Shown here: piece after piece, positions 26,812 to 35,393 of the stretch | How positions within the stretch are numbered: the stretch's first letter is position 1 | Layout: every line of letters starts with the position of its first letter | Source of the DNA: Hymenobacter aerilatus | GTDB lineage: Bacteria > Bacteroidota > Bacteroidia > Cytophagales > Hymenobacteraceae | Length of the DNA stretch: 64,000 nucleotides | Assembly: GCF_022921095.1 (NCBI RefSeq) | Contig: NZ_CP095053.1 | Span: 2,026,501 to 2,090,500 of the forward strand | Direction of reading: 5' to 3' | Made by a program: the position numbers and the translations under genes | The notes under the pieces: model-generated | What the model saw: the letters and a program-made list of their open reading frames with translations, nothing else | Database searches by the model: none | What the model was told of the DNA's origin: nothing

Positions 26812-27130
26812 TGCACGTTAACACGTCGTATTCCTTGCGTCCGTCGGGTAAGACGGCTACCACGTTCAGCGTCCGGCCATTCTGGGTGCGTATTCTATCC
26901 TTGGTCGTAAAATGAGCCTCATAGCGGGCTGTTACTTCGTACATGGTGGTTCCCAAGGGTTGCCCTAACCGAACTGCTTCTGACCCACGCAAGGCCCGTA
27001 GCTTCACCCACCATTGAGTTTCTACGCCAGGACCTACCGGCTTTTGCCCGCCCCGCCCGTCGTCTACGCTGGCAGGCCGGCCGATCTTGGTTACCCGTTC
27101 GTTCAGGTCGCCTGCGTTGATGCGTCCCAT
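26795..27130 (-). CDS. Head-tail adaptor (head closure) protein, 111 aa
   Basis: Starts MGRINAGDLNERVTKIGRPA; ATG at 27130 overlaps the previous stop as TAATG, so the longer upstream frame is rejected. DLNERVTK, WWVKLRALRGSEAVRLGQ and RTQNGRTLNVVAVLPDG fit the phage head-tail joining (SPP1 gp16-like) family. Confidence 0.85.
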   Translation of the reverse strand: MGRINAGDLNERVTKIGRPASVDDGRGGQKPVGPGVETQWWVKLRALRGSEAVRLGQPLGTTMYEVTARYEAHFTTKDRIRTQNGRTLNVVAVLPDGRKEYDVLTCIDSGQ

Positions 27131-27693
27131 TAGAACAGCACGTTGGTTAGGCGTAACTCCGCCAGCTTCACCCGGTAGGAGACGGGCAGTTCTGACGCCA
27201 CCGAGCCTACTTGTGTGGTTTCGCGGTTGCGGTACCACTCAGCAGCCAGTTCCAGAATAGCCGTTTTTACCACGGCTGGGCACCGCTCGGCAGCATCCGT
27301 GGGCAGATCAACGGTTACCGTGTAGGTCTGCGCAAAAGCTCCGTAAGCACCATTTAGGGGGAGTTCCCGGTTGATGCTGATGCCTTTCCGGTATTCTTCC
27401 AGGTTCCAGTTCTCAAGCGCTTCTAGCGTGGTAAAGAAGCCACGTACACTCACCACCGTAGCACCTTGCGGTAGCTCGTAGGGTTCGCCTAGCTCGTAGG
27501 TGATTTCTACGCGTTGCCCTCCGGCAAAGAACCGTCCCGTATAGGCTTCCACCTTTTCGCGGGCACCTTGCAGGCAGATTGCTAGAATACCATTCTCACT
27601 CTCCCCATCTACCCGCACCCACGCCTTGAGGTCCGATAGTCCGACGGGCTCTACAAGCGGGGCTGGCGAATAGATGGGGACAGTGGTAGGCAT
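27130..27693 (-). CDS. Head-tail connector (gp6-like), 187 aa
   Basis: MPTTVPIYSPAPLVEPVGLS then LKAWVRVDGESENGILAICL and AREKVEAYTGRFF, the signature of gp6-like connectors that bind the portal. The C-terminal part with LELAAEWYRNRETT also fits. It sits between the small head protein and head closure protein. Confidence 0.9.
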   Translation of the reverse strand: MPTTVPIYSPAPLVEPVGLSDLKAWVRVDGESENGILAICLQGAREKVEAYTGRFFAGGQRVEITYELGEPYELPQGATVVSVRGFFTTLEALENWNLEEYRKGISINRELPLNGAYGAFAQTYTVTVDLPTDAAERCPAVVKTAILELAAEWYRNRETTQVGSVASELPVSYRVKLAELRLTNVLF

Positions 27694-27696
27694 CGG

Positions 27697-27942
27697 TTAC
27701 TTGGTTTCCTTGACGGGGTTGGCGTCTTTGGTTTCGCGGTCCTCAAAGGGCTTGGGCTTCGCAATTCTGGTAGTCTCCGTTTTGGGTTTTGCCGCAGGGG
27801 CTTCCTCTTCTTCGCCTACTTCTTTTGCTAGCCCTGCCTTTACCAGCAGGTTTGCGCGGGCCTCGCTCGTTTCGAAGCGAGTGCCTCGGCGCATGAACCC
27901 CTCATCACCAGAAAAGGGGCTCAAGGCTTCGAGTTTCTTCAT
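27697..27942 (-). CDS. Small head protein, 81 aa
   Basis: Contains RRGTRFETSEARANLLVKAG, similar to a short domain found in many proteins coded just after the capsid gene, followed by a Lys/Pro/Glu-rich tail. Probably a capsid accessory or connector-associated protein. Confidence 0.65.
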   Translation of the reverse strand: MKKLEALSPFSGDEGFMRRGTRFETSEARANLLVKAGLAKEVGEEEEAPAAKPKTETTRIAKPKPFEDRETKDANPVKETK

Positions 27943-27943
27943 G

Positions 27944-29188
27944 TTAAGCAGCTTTCTGGATCAGTGGTTTGGCCGTGGCGAAGCTGCCTTTCACGAAGGC
28001 TTTAGGGTAGCCCACTTTCAGCGCAATGCGCTTTTCAATCACGATCAGCAGCAAGTTGTGGCGGGCGTCATCTTCGTTCTGGTCGTAGATGCGAACGCTT
28101 AGCGCGGTGCGGTCGAAGAGTTGAGCACCCAGGGCGAAGTCGCCAATCAGGAACTCGCCTACGGGCATTACCGTGTTTTCCACGATACGCACCCCCGAAA
28201 TAGCGGGCAGGGTCGTGCCGAACAGGGCAGCGGGGACGAGGTAGTGGCCGTCTTCGCCTTTTTCCAAATCCATGTTGGCCACGTCAATCGGGCTCAGGAT
28301 GATGAGGGTAGGCAGGAAGTGTTCTACCGAGAGTTGGGCAACAGCAGCGCGTAGTACGTCGAACTCGTTGGGGAACTCGGCTTTCACACCCCCACCTGTA
28401 AAGGCAGATGCTTGGGTGTAGATGCCTTCTAGGTTGTTGCCCAGACCATCACCAAACAGGATTTGGTCGTCTTCTACGAACTCAATGTCTGCTACACCTT
28501 CTTGCTGAATCGTGGACATGAGCAATGGAATATCGTCCACCGTTTCTTCCGTGATTTTGAAGGTGTTGGCAATTTTCTTGGCGTCCAGACGCTTCGTGAT
28601 GAAGCCCAGATCAGACGAAGGTTTCAAGCCGCCTTCCCCTACCATACCTGCGCCACGATTGCGCGAAGCCGTGTGTTGCAGGTAAGTAGCCGAACCCGTA
28701 GACATCTGGCCTACGTTCATGAAGGCACGAATATGACCACGACGTCGGGGCTCGGTTACAATGCCAGGCAGTTGCGTTACCGAAGCAGGGCCGCCCAGGG
28801 TGGTCACGTTAGCCGTGGTAATCGTGGCGGCGGCCTTGGCGTTCAACTCAATCGTTACTGAGTTTTTAGAGCCGGGCTTTACGGCTTTGATTTCCGGGGC
28901 CTTGTCGTTGAAAGCTTTCCATGCTTCAGCCAAACCTTCGTTATGATCGAAGGGGGCGTTCATGGCGTTTCGCTTCATTTTGGCTTCCAAGCCATCTACG
29001 CGCTCGTTGTTTTCTTTCGCGGCTTTTTCAGCAGCGCTCTTGGCTTCTTCGGCTAACGTTTTAGCTTCCGTAGCGGCGGCTTTCACGTCGGATACAGCAG
29101 CCTCGGCAGCTTGCTTGCCAGCTAGTTCAGCGGCGGTTTTCGCCTCTGCTTTGAGGCGCTCAGCGGCCTCTTTTACTTCTTGTTCCAT
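27944..29188 (-). CDS. Major capsid protein, HK97 fold, 414 aa
   Basis: The N-terminal about 75 residues are Ala/Glu/Lys coiled coil, the scaffold-like delta domain. The prohead protease gene lies immediately upstream and would remove it at maturation. The rest has HK97-family features (RGHIRAFMNVGQMSTGSATYL, KIANTFKITEETVDDIPLLM, DQILFGDGLGNNLEGIYTQA). Confidence 0.95.
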   Translation of the reverse strand: MEQEVKEAAERLKAEAKTAAELAGKQAAEAAVSDVKAAATEAKTLAEEAKSAAEKAAKENNERVDGLEAKMKRNAMNAPFDHNEGLAEAWKAFNDKAPEIKAVKPGSKNSVTIELNAKAAATITTANVTTLGGPASVTQLPGIVTEPRRRGHIRAFMNVGQMSTGSATYLQHTASRNRGAGMVGEGGLKPSSDLGFITKRLDAKKIANTFKITEETVDDIPLLMSTIQQEGVADIEFVEDDQILFGDGLGNNLEGIYTQASAFTGGGVKAEFPNEFDVLRAAVAQLSVEHFLPTLIILSPIDVANMDLEKGEDGHYLVPAALFGTTLPAISGVRIVENTVMPVGEFLIGDFALGAQLFDRTALSVRIYDQNEDDARHNLLLIVIEKRIALKVGYPKAFVKGSFATAKPLIQKAA

Positions 29189-29199
29189 TAGAGGAATGA

Positions 29200-29934
29200 T
29201 TAAATGAGTTGTAGAAAGGAGGTTAGTGCCTTCTCGCCGCTCGGCTCCTCAGACTCGGAAGTGGCTATTGCCGGCTTCACGGGTTCGCTGGGGAGTGAAA
29301 TCAGTCCTTTGTAGGCGGTTTGTATAGCCTCTAGCTCATCAGCTAGTTGGTATCCTAAGTCATCCGAAATAGTGCCGTGGCGCAGAGCTTTAACCAGCTT
29401 ACCCTCCCGGTCTTGAATGCGCGCAAGGGTTAGATCAAGCCCTGCTTTGGTATCGCACTTAATGCCAATCAAGGGGGTAAAGCGGTTGGCGCCCCATGTA
29501 ACAGCCGAAAATTCACTCACTGCCAACTCGGTTAGGTATTGAATACCCGCCTCGTCTTTATGGCTTTTCATGATGCGGTAGCCAAACGAATGCTCAAAGA
29601 GGTCTAGCTCGTAAAGCGCTAGTGCATCGTCCCCATCCTTACTGCCGAGCGCGAGTTGCGAAGACACAACGGCCCCAACAGTATCCTGCCCTAATTCGAT
29701 AGGCTTACCAATGATGGTGCGTGTTTCGTGTTGACGCAGGTGCTTTATGCGGTTTGCGCCAGTAGGGCCGTTCTCAGCAAATGTTTTTGTAAAGGCGCCA
29801 GGCATCGTTACATCCCCATCGCTATCCACGTTATTAAACGCAGCGCCATAGAACTGCACAATGCCCTTTCGGCCATCAATGTCTTTCAGCAGTACCGGCC
29901 CGGCGTAGGCGTAAGAGTATCCCTGTGTGAGCAT
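29200..29934 (-). CDS. HK97-type prohead protease, 244 aa
   Basis: Begins MLTQGYSYAYAGPVLLKDID at ATG 29934, 4 bases after a perfect late -7 element. LRQHETRTIIGKP (catalytic His near 69) and ELAVSEFSAVTWGAN (Ser near 140-143) match peptidase family U35. It cleaves the capsid delta domain. It is the first gene of the capsid/tail transcription unit. Confidence 0.93.
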   Translation of the reverse strand: MLTQGYSYAYAGPVLLKDIDGRKGIVQFYGAAFNNVDSDGDVTMPGAFTKTFAENGPTGANRIKHLRQHETRTIIGKPIELGQDTVGAVVSSQLALGSKDGDDALALYELDLFEHSFGYRIMKSHKDEAGIQYLTELAVSEFSAVTWGANRFTPLIGIKCDTKAGLDLTLARIQDREGKLVKALRHGTISDDLGYQLADELEAIQTAYKGLISLPSEPVKPAIATSESEEPSGEKALTSFLQLI

Positions 29935-29938
29935 GAAG

Positions 29939-29998
29939 CAAACCTACCCTACCCCACCCCCTGCTATGTAACCACAGAAGCGCAAAGTGTTGGCTAGT
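29939..29998 (-). promoter_or_regulatory. Late promoter for the capsid/tail unit
   Basis: ACTAGCCAACACTTTGCG (29998-29981), 34-base spacer, perfect -7 TAGGTTTG (29946-29939), 4 bases, ATG 29934. It directly follows a terminator at 30012-30035, so the capsid unit is insulated from the packaging unit. Confidence 0.85.
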
Positions 29999-30011
29999 CA
30001 CACCTAGACAC

Positions 30012-30035
30012 AAAAAAGCCCGCACGAGGCGGGCT
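30012..30035 (-). terminator. Rho-independent terminator of the packaging unit
   Basis: Minus strand AGCCCGC-CTCGT-GCGGGCT followed by TTTTT. It ends the unit that begins at 39788, just before the next late promoter. The 30036-30186 stretch holds nothing else I can identify. Confidence 0.85.
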
Positions 30036-30186
30036 AATTAGCACTTAGTCCAGAAAGCAGGAAGCGGTAGTAGGTTCTACCGGAAAAGCGTGTAGGTCTG
30101 TGTTATCCCATCTTCCCAGCCTAGATCGTAGCCAGGACAACGGCATAAGGTGCGGGGTGGGCGGCTGCTGGTGAGGAGGAGTAGCT

Positions 30187-30927
30187 TTAGCTTTTGGGGC
30201 GGTAACCGAGCGAACATCTACAGCGGATTATCTGAGCAGCGGGAAGCATTGGGTCGCCGGGGTAACGGGCAGCATACCCGCCCACTAGGAACGTATCGTT
30301 CATGCCGACCGTCTGTCTGTCCGCTGCAATGTGGTCGGCGCGGGTACGGCTGTCTTTGGTGGCTATCCAAAACTTGTCCAACGCTACCCCAGTAGCCTGT
30401 GCTCCAAAGAAGCTGCCAGCATTACTGGCGGCTACTACCTCCGTACGAATGATGGTAGTCGCCCGTGCCTTGCTGATGGTAGCAATATGCTGACGTAAGG
30501 TTTTAGCTCCTTCGGCTACGCTCTGCCCTTCTGCGACTACCTGGCTTAAGACCTTGCGTACCTGCTCCCTGGTTGTCTCCACCATGCCCGAGAGACGTTG
30601 AGCGCCTTCCGTGCTGATGAAGTTCTTTAGTCTGCTGAGCCAGCCCGTTCGCACTTCCGTAGGCGGTGCGGCCTTGATGGACTTCTGCGTGGTGAGCTGA
30701 TCGTAGGCTTCCTTAGCAAAGTAGTCGCCAGCTTTCTCATAGACGACTTCCAAGGCTTGCTGTAGTCCGTTCTTTGTGATAACGGCCGCGGCTAGCTCCG
30801 GGCTACCACTGGCCTCCCACATAGCAACAGCTTGCGCGCCTTGTTGGATGAGGGCACGACGAATGCTCGCCTCGTAGCGGTTCTCGTAGCGGGCGCGGGC
30901 GGCTTCGGTCTGGTCGTAGGTGGGCAT
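30187..30927 (-). CDS. MuF/SPP1 gp7-like minor head protein, 246 aa
   Basis: The N-terminus is helical. The C-terminal MuF domain shows TIIRTEVVAASN, DSRTRADH (192-199) and the closing RCRCSLGY. Such proteins attach to the portal inside the capsid and may be ejected with DNA. Its ATG overlaps the preceding small gene's stop as TAATG. It is separated from the portal by the accessory block at 30.9-36.7 kb. Confidence 0.9.
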   Translation of the reverse strand: MPTYDQTEAARARYENRYEASIRRALIQQGAQAVAMWEASGSPELAAAVITKNGLQQALEVVYEKAGDYFAKEAYDQLTTQKSIKAAPPTEVRTGWLSRLKNFISTEGAQRLSGMVETTREQVRKVLSQVVAEGQSVAEGAKTLRQHIATISKARATTIIRTEVVAASNAGSFFGAQATGVALDKFWIATKDSRTRADHIAADRQTVGMNDTFLVGGYAARYPGDPMLPAAQIIRCRCSLGYRPKS

Positions 30928-31100
30928 TAGGAATAGTGGTTGCGCCAGTCGTAAGGCTTTTCTTCACGCTGCACAGGTGCGCCCTTTATGTAATTAACCA
31001 TCGCTTCAACATCTAAGCCGCCCCAAAGTAGGCTCAGTTCTTTACTGATTAATGACCCTACTTTATTATTCTGTTGACTATCTTTTTTGGGCTCTTCCAT
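30927..31100 (-). CDS. Hypothetical 57-aa protein
   Basis: MEEPKKDSQQNNKVGSLISK to RNHYS, charged and soluble. Stop TAA overlaps the minor head ATG, suggesting coupled translation. No family recognised. Confidence 0.6.
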   Translation of the reverse strand: MEEPKKDSQQNNKVGSLISKELSLLWGGLDVEAMVNYIKGAPVQREEKPYDWRNHYS

Positions 31101-31116
31101 TGCTACAAGTTACGTA

Positions 31117-31542
31117 TTACAGGACTGTTAGTAAAGCAGCTCGACAGATAGCTTCGGGAGCGGTTGCAGAAAGCACGTCCTGAGTAGACTCGTATTCTTT
31201 GAACCGACGAAAGCTTATCTTGAAGCCTAGTTCTCCACCGTCGGAACCACCTGATATCCAAGCTTGCATCATTTCTAGATAGTGGCTTTTGTTTAGGTGC
31301 TCTACTACTTGCCAAGCGTCGGCTATAGAAGTAGAGGGCTGCCACCGATTAGGTATTGTGCCGCCTGAATCGGGGAAACGTTCAGGATGTTTACCCTCTA
31401 GAATAAGCCCACCCCGCTCCTTGTGAAACCGGAATGGCTCATTTACAGCGCAAAACTGCCACCCCATTAGGTACTCTGCTACTAGTGCATCTAGTTCTCT
31501 CCCTACTGGGGTAGAGTCTATTAGTTCTTTGGTAAGAGTCAT
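31117..31542 (-). CDS. Phage ABA-sandwich domain protein, 141 aa
   Basis: GRELDALVAEYLMGW, a STSIADAWQVVEHL stretch and a C-terminal ATAPEAICRAALLTVL form the conserved pattern of the phage ABA sandwich family, small proteins of unknown role common in phages. It overlaps the next gene by ATGA. Confidence 0.8.
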   Translation of the reverse strand: MTLTKELIDSTPVGRELDALVAEYLMGWQFCAVNEPFRFHKERGGLILEGKHPERFPDSGGTIPNRWQPSTSIADAWQVVEHLNKSHYLEMMQAWISGGSDGGELGFKISFRRFKEYESTQDVLSATAPEAICRAALLTVL

Positions 31543-31787
31543 GGTTGGCGCTTTTTGAGTTGGGCTAGCTCGTCAGCCATTGCTAGTACTCGGGCGTTGG
31601 CTTGTTCAATCTCCCTGTCATGGCGGCTGTTCTGGTAGCCATCTAGTATCATTAGGGCAACAGCAAAAGCCATACAACAGGCTGCCAGGATAGCCAGGCT
31701 CTTTACCCATTGCCGTTTGACTTGGTACTCATGCCATAGAGCGTACTGCTCGAGCATATCCAGCGGCTTATCGTGTGGGTTCGTCAT
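31539..31787 (-). CDS. Small membrane protein with coiled-coil tail
   Basis: 82 aa from MTNPHDKPLDMLEQYALWHE (ATG 31787 overlaps upstream stop). One TM (about 29-50) is followed by a short coiled coil (EIEQANARVLAMADELAQLK). Unknown function. Confidence 0.6.
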   Translation of the reverse strand: MTNPHDKPLDMLEQYALWHEYQVKRQWVKSLAILAACCMAFAVALMILDGYQNSRHDREIEQANARVLAMADELAQLKKRQP

Positions 31788-32059
31788 CCTTTTGTTCCCT
31801 CTTCTAGTGTAGGCTGGTCGGGACATTCGCTGTTTAACACTTCTTTCAGCCGCTGAATATTGGCTTTGAGTGCATCTACTGTAATGGCAAAGATGGCATT
31901 CAACGCTTCTCTACCTAGATCATCTTCATTCAACTTGTTGCGACTACCATCATCCCATCCGATGCTAACACACCAAAAGATATCGGGGCCGTTACCCTCC
32001 AATACATTAAGGTCGCCTTGCATCATGCCAATCTGAGTTTCAATCTCTTGCTTTGTCAT
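31784..32059 (-). CDS. Hypothetical 91-aa protein
   Basis: MTKQEIETQIGMMQGDLNVL with acidic loops and a C-terminal helix (IQRLKEVLNSE). No domain recognised; part of the tightly packed accessory block. Confidence 0.6.
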   Translation of the reverse strand: MTKQEIETQIGMMQGDLNVLEGNGPDIFWCVSIGWDDGSRNKLNEDDLGREALNAIFAITVDALKANIQRLKEVLNSECPDQPTLEEGTKG

Positions 32060-32065
32060 CTTGTC

Positions 32066-32404
32066 TTATAGTGTAGGTTGAACAACTAAATCTTCTTTCT
32101 TCAACAGCACTGTCGCATGAAACGGGTTTGTGCCCAGCGTAGTAGAAGGGCCGAATATTTGAACGAAGTGCCAACCCTGAAACTTGGTATACCCGTTGGC
32201 GTCGGCCTTTGCCTTTAGTTCTTCTATCGTTGGCACCTGTCTGATTTCTTTGCTGACGGTGGTAGGCAGCCGATTACGCCACACTACTTCACGTTCATGC
32301 CATGCCTTATAGCCTTCCTCGGTTACTTTTACCAGCATGTAGTTATTCAGATTGAACTCTACGTAGTCCTCTGCTAGTCTTTCGGGGGTTAGTCTCTTAC
32401 TCAT
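32066..32404 (-). CDS. Hypothetical 112-aa protein
   Basis: MSKRLTPERLAEDYVEFNLN; contains PTIEELKAKADANGYTKFQG and a beta-rich end. No family recognised. Confidence 0.6.
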   Translation of the reverse strand: MSKRLTPERLAEDYVEFNLNNYMLVKVTEEGYKAWHEREVVWRNRLPTTVSKEIRQVPTIEELKAKADANGYTKFQGWHFVQIFGPSTTLGTNPFHATVLLKKEDLVVQPTL

Positions 32405-32415
32405 GGTGGTGGGGG

Positions 32416-32583
32416 TTAATTGAATTTACTAGCAAGCCATTCTTTTTCAGCATACATCCCAATAAGTAGGCCCGCGAAAGCCCCGACGATATACCCGTCC
32501 TTCCCGAAGGCATTGCCGATAATAGCGCCGCCGCTGGCTGAAACAAGTATGCTTGTAATGCGCTCCTGTGTAGTGCTTTTCAT
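32416..32583 (-). CDS. Glycine-rich small membrane protein, 55 aa
   Basis: MKSTTQERITSILVSASGGA followed by IIGNAFGKDGYIVGAFAGLL, a glycine-zipper-like hydrophobic hairpin, and EKEWLASKFN. Could be a membrane-active phage peptide. Found by reading the sequence; no homology known to me. Confidence 0.5.
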   Translation of the reverse strand: MKSTTQERITSILVSASGGAIIGNAFGKDGYIVGAFAGLLIGMYAEKEWLASKFN

Positions 32584-32588
32584 GGTCT

Positions 32589-33119
32589 TTAGACTTTTCT
32601 AATATAGTCTTGTCCCTCTACTAAGGGGGTGCCATTGAGGGGCAGGGCGAATTGTCCGACGTTGCGCAGGTAGTCAGCAGCTGCAAACGCGTTCTTAAGG
32701 TCTACTGGTAGTTGCTTGCCAGCGTGTTGCAGTCCTACAATCATATCCCACGTATCATCAATGCGAACGAAGTAGCCGTTGCTGAAATCAACCACCCAGC
32801 CGCTTCCGATATAGGTAGTCGTGAATGTGACGGTGCGCGTAGAGCAACTGCCAGTCGTGACAATCTTCGCCACCTCTACCGCTGGTACCGTCTTATCTGG
32901 TAAGGCAGTGCAGAGTTGGTCGAACGAGCGCAAGCGTGGGCGGACATCAGCTACTGAATATCCGTTAACCGATTGCGTTTCAACGCCATCTACGTCGGCT
33001 ATGTATCGTTTACTAAGCTTGAAGTAACGCAAACCAACCAATATGCCGGGGCCGTCGGGTGTTTCCACTTCTAAAGTACCCAGTGGATAGGCTTGCAACA
33101 GTTGTAGGGTAGTAGACAT
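32589..33119 (-). CDS. Hypothetical 176-aa protein
   Basis: MSTTLQLLQAYPLGTLEVET, with a beta-rich N-half and FDQLCTALPDKTVPAVEVAK. Similar N-termini (MSTT) occur on neighbouring small genes. Function unknown. Confidence 0.6.
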   Translation of the reverse strand: MSTTLQLLQAYPLGTLEVETPDGPGILVGLRYFKLSKRYIADVDGVETQSVNGYSVADVRPRLRSFDQLCTALPDKTVPAVEVAKIVTTGSCSTRTVTFTTTYIGSGWVVDFSNGYFVRIDDTWDMIVGLQHAGKQLPVDLKNAFAAADYLRNVGQFALPLNGTPLVEGQDYIRKV

Positions 33120-33121
33120 GG

Positions 33122-33340
33122 CTAGTTATGAAGTCTGTGTTTACACTGCCCGCAATGGGTTTTGCAGGGGCCGAACTCGTTTTGACACTCACTCAATGTC
33201 TTTGCTGTTGCCGGCCCCACCTGCCCACATGACATACAAGCCAGCGTAAACCGATTGCGTATTGCATGAGTACAGTTAGCCCGCTCGTGTGCGTCGCGTT
33301 CTATGACTGAGGCAAAGTTGAGGGATTGGGTAGTAGACAT
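33122..33340 (-). CDS. Cys-rich small protein, 72 aa
   Basis: Contains CTHAIRN, CMSCG and a cluster C-X5-C-X2-HCGQC. The Cys/His spacing suggests a zinc ribbon. It could bind nucleic acid or protein. Coded just before the M50 protease in reverse reading order. Confidence 0.55.
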   Translation of the reverse strand: MSTTQSLNFASVIERDAHERANCTHAIRNRFTLACMSCGQVGPATAKTLSECQNEFGPCKTHCGQCKHRLHN

Positions 33341-33354
33341 AAGGCAGAGGGGGC

Positions 33355-34077
33355 TTATAAAAAGTCGTTGTACACACTCAGAAAGAAAAGAACAGCCATA
33401 AGGGCCAGCCCCGTAAGAGCGAAGGCTCCTTGCGCCCAGCCCGGCACCCGGCGGCGACTTACCATCTCAACCAAGCCTACCACGATATGCCCACCGTCGA
33501 AAGGAAGCAATGGCAGTAGATTCGCCAGTCCTATAGCGGCAGAGATAGCGCCGCTATACAGCATACTTTCCCCTTCTTTCACTTGCTGCATGAAGGTGAA
33601 CGTGCTAGAAGCCTTCCCGGCGTCGGCTACTTCCAACGAGCTTATGCTTGCAGTGGGATGGGAGAACACGCCTGCTAGCTTGTGTCCGAGCATAGCCAGC
33701 AACTTTCCTGTTACACCGATAGTCGCCAGCACAGCTTGCCAATACGGAACATGCTGTTGCACCTGCACATAGTAGGCCACGCACAGGATGCCAAATATGA
33801 TGCTAGCCAGCGGGCCGGCGGCGGCGACTAGTACCCGTTGATAAGCAGGCGCGGCTTCGTAGTCCTCCTCTCGTGGCTTAACATACCCGCCCAATGGCAA
33901 GACACCTAGTCGGAAGGCCGTACCCCGCCACCGAAAGAGCGTAACCCCTGGCCCAAAGCCAATCGAGAACACGTCGGCCCGAATCCGAAAGGCAAGCGCT
34001 GCTAGGTAGTGCCCTATCTCATGCACAGTAACTAGTAAGCACAGCACAGCGCAGGATAAAAGAACGTTGGAGAGCAT
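33355..34077 (-). CDS. M50 site-2-type intramembrane protease, PDZ-less
   Basis: 240 aa. HEIGHY at 19-24 in the first TM, LPLGGYVKPREED at 60-72, and NLLPLLPFDGGH at 186-197 match the HExxH and LDG zinc sites of RseP/site-2 proteases. The PDZ domains of RseP (about 450 aa) are missing; about 85 residues separate the middle TM from the second metal motif. Members cut transmembrane substrates such as anti-sigma factors. It is embedded in the accessory block between portal and minor head, so it is phage-borne. The substrate is unknown. Confidence 0.85.
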   Translation of the reverse strand: MLSNVLLSCAVLCLLVTVHEIGHYLAALAFRIRADVFSIGFGPGVTLFRWRGTAFRLGVLPLGGYVKPREEDYEAAPAYQRVLVAAAGPLASIIFGILCVAYYVQVQQHVPYWQAVLATIGVTGKLLAMLGHKLAGVFSHPTASISSLEVADAGKASSTFTFMQQVKEGESMLYSGAISAAIGLANLLPLLPFDGGHIVVGLVEMVSRRRVPGWAQGAFALTGLALMAVLFFLSVYNDFL

Positions 34078-34140
34078 ATCGTTTCAGAGAGTGTTGGTAG
34101 TAGTAGGTTGTTCCTTTGTGCTTAGGAGAAAGAGAGGGGC

Positions 34141-34452
34141 CTAGGCTACAACACGATACCGAAACTCGTTTTCCTCTTCCATGAGGCGAGCGTCTTTGTC
34201 GGGGCTGTAGTCAGCATTTAATGAGATGCGCGTAAACCACCGGCCAAAGCGGTGCTGCTCTGAACGGGCAGTTGTGCAGTCGGTCAAGGTGTAGCCTAGC
34301 CGCTTCAACTCTTCCTGTTCTTGATAAGAGAGGTCGTAGGCGTCATAATAATCTTCGCCCCAGTTGTTCGCAGCCCGTAGTTCAATACCCAAGTCATAGG
34401 ACAGGATGCTGTTGCGCTCTTGCTGCAACTTGCGGAAGGATGGGAAGCCCAT
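34141..34452 (-). CDS. Hypothetical 103-aa protein
   Basis: MGFPSFRKLQQERNSILSYD, acidic/aromatic (NNWGEDYYDAYDLSYQEQEE), ending RYRVVA. No domain recognised. Confidence 0.6.
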   Translation of the reverse strand: MGFPSFRKLQQERNSILSYDLGIELRAANNWGEDYYDAYDLSYQEQEELKRLGYTLTDCTTARSEQHRFGRWFTRISLNADYSPDKDARLMEEENEFRYRVVA

Positions 34453-34463
34453 AGTGGTAGGCG

Positions 34464-34733
34464 CTATAGTGATTCAAACTCAGATTCCAATTCAGCGATT
34501 TTAGCAGTCCGACGAGCAATCAGAGATTCTAAAAAAGCCTTTATCTCTGCCTCGTCAGGGTTGCCTTCGGGATTCACATAGGTTATGGATAGCCATTGCT
34601 CAACAGGTAGCGACTCATCTACCTTGATGATGCGCAAGTAGTATTCGTTGCGCTGCAACTCTTCCACTTCCGTTTTCAGCCCAGCAATTTCAGCCGTGAT
34701 AGCTAGACCTCTTTCTATCTTTTCTTGTGTCAT
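34464..34733 (-). CDS. Hypothetical coiled-coil protein, 89 aa
   Basis: Starts MTQEKIERGLAITAEIAGLK (ATG 34733; a longer Cys-rich frame upstream is unlikely). Helical ends (KTEVEELQRN, RRTAKIAELESEFESL) flank a short beta region. It is divergent from the plus-strand cassette at 34818. Confidence 0.6.
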   Translation of the reverse strand: MTQEKIERGLAITAEIAGLKTEVEELQRNEYYLRIIKVDESLPVEQWLSITYVNPEGNPDEAEIKAFLESLIARRTAKIAELESEFESL

Positions 34734-34792
34734 ACCCAAAGATAATACATACACACTACATATACAATAGATACACACTTGTGATTTATTTC

Positions 34793-34800
34793 TATCTTCG
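34793..34800 (+). promoter_or_regulatory. -7 element of the plus-strand cassette
   Basis: TATCTTCG fits TAnnTTTG with one change, 17 bases before ATG 34818. No good -33 box at 19 bases. A cassette promoter is likely because neighbouring genes point the other way. Confidence 0.45.
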
Positions 34801-34817
34801 CAGCAATACCTAGACAC

Positions 34818-34985
34818 ATGGCAAAAGACCCGCGCAAAGACCGCCTATACAACCTGACCTTCGATTCTGCGGAAGAGAAAGCCTTCTACATTGAGTACGC
34901 CCAACGGGTGCATGGTCTAAAGCTCGCACAGTGGCTTAAGAAGATGATGCGCGATGACCGTCGGCAGAATGATTCCAAGTCCTGA
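34818..34985 (+). CDS. Ribbon-helix-helix-like protein, 55 aa
   Basis: MAKDPRKDRLYNLTFDSAEE then KAFYIEYAQRVHGLKLAQWL and KKMMRDDRRQN. A short strand followed by two helices and basic ends fits the RHH DNA-binding fold. It heads the plus-strand cassette and may control it or the divergent gene. Confidence 0.6.
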   Translation: MAKDPRKDRLYNLTFDSAEEKAFYIEYAQRVHGLKLAQWLKKMMRDDRRQNDSKS

Positions 34986-35034
34986 CCCCCTCCCCTACTA
35001 TGTAGTAGTTCTTAAAACATTAACTATCAAAACA

Positions 35035-35358
35035 ATGGCACACTCTATCCTTATCCGAGGCACCAAAGGAGAGCTTGTAGGCTTCTCTGTTGATTGGGAA
35101 GACAAAGGCTATATCGTAACCAACACAGTACAGGAAGGCAACCGACCGCAGTTCTATCCAACGGACTTTGTGGCGCGGCTCGATTTCGCATGCGGCCAAG
35201 TAGCTGCCTTAACCTTTGTCCCTTATGCTGGAGTTGATTGGAAGGCACACGAACAGCACTCCATTAGCGGGGTTCGTGGCTGGGCACAAGGCTTAGAATG
35301 GGCATGGCGTCATAGCCGCAACAAAGACCCAATGATTGCACCCTGGCTGATTCGATAG
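35035..35358 (+). CDS. Hypothetical 107-aa protein
   Basis: Starts MAHSILIRGTKGELVGFSVD (ATG 35035). Beta-rich front, then HSISGVRGWAQGLEWAWRHS. No family recognised. Second gene of the plus-strand cassette. Confidence 0.6.
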   Translation: MAHSILIRGTKGELVGFSVDWEDKGYIVTNTVQEGNRPQFYPTDFVARLDFACGQVAALTFVPYAGVDWKAHEQHSISGVRGWAQGLEWAWRHSRNKDPMIAPWLIR

Positions 35359-35393
35359 CCCCTCCCCTCTCTTTTAATCTAACAGAAAGACCG

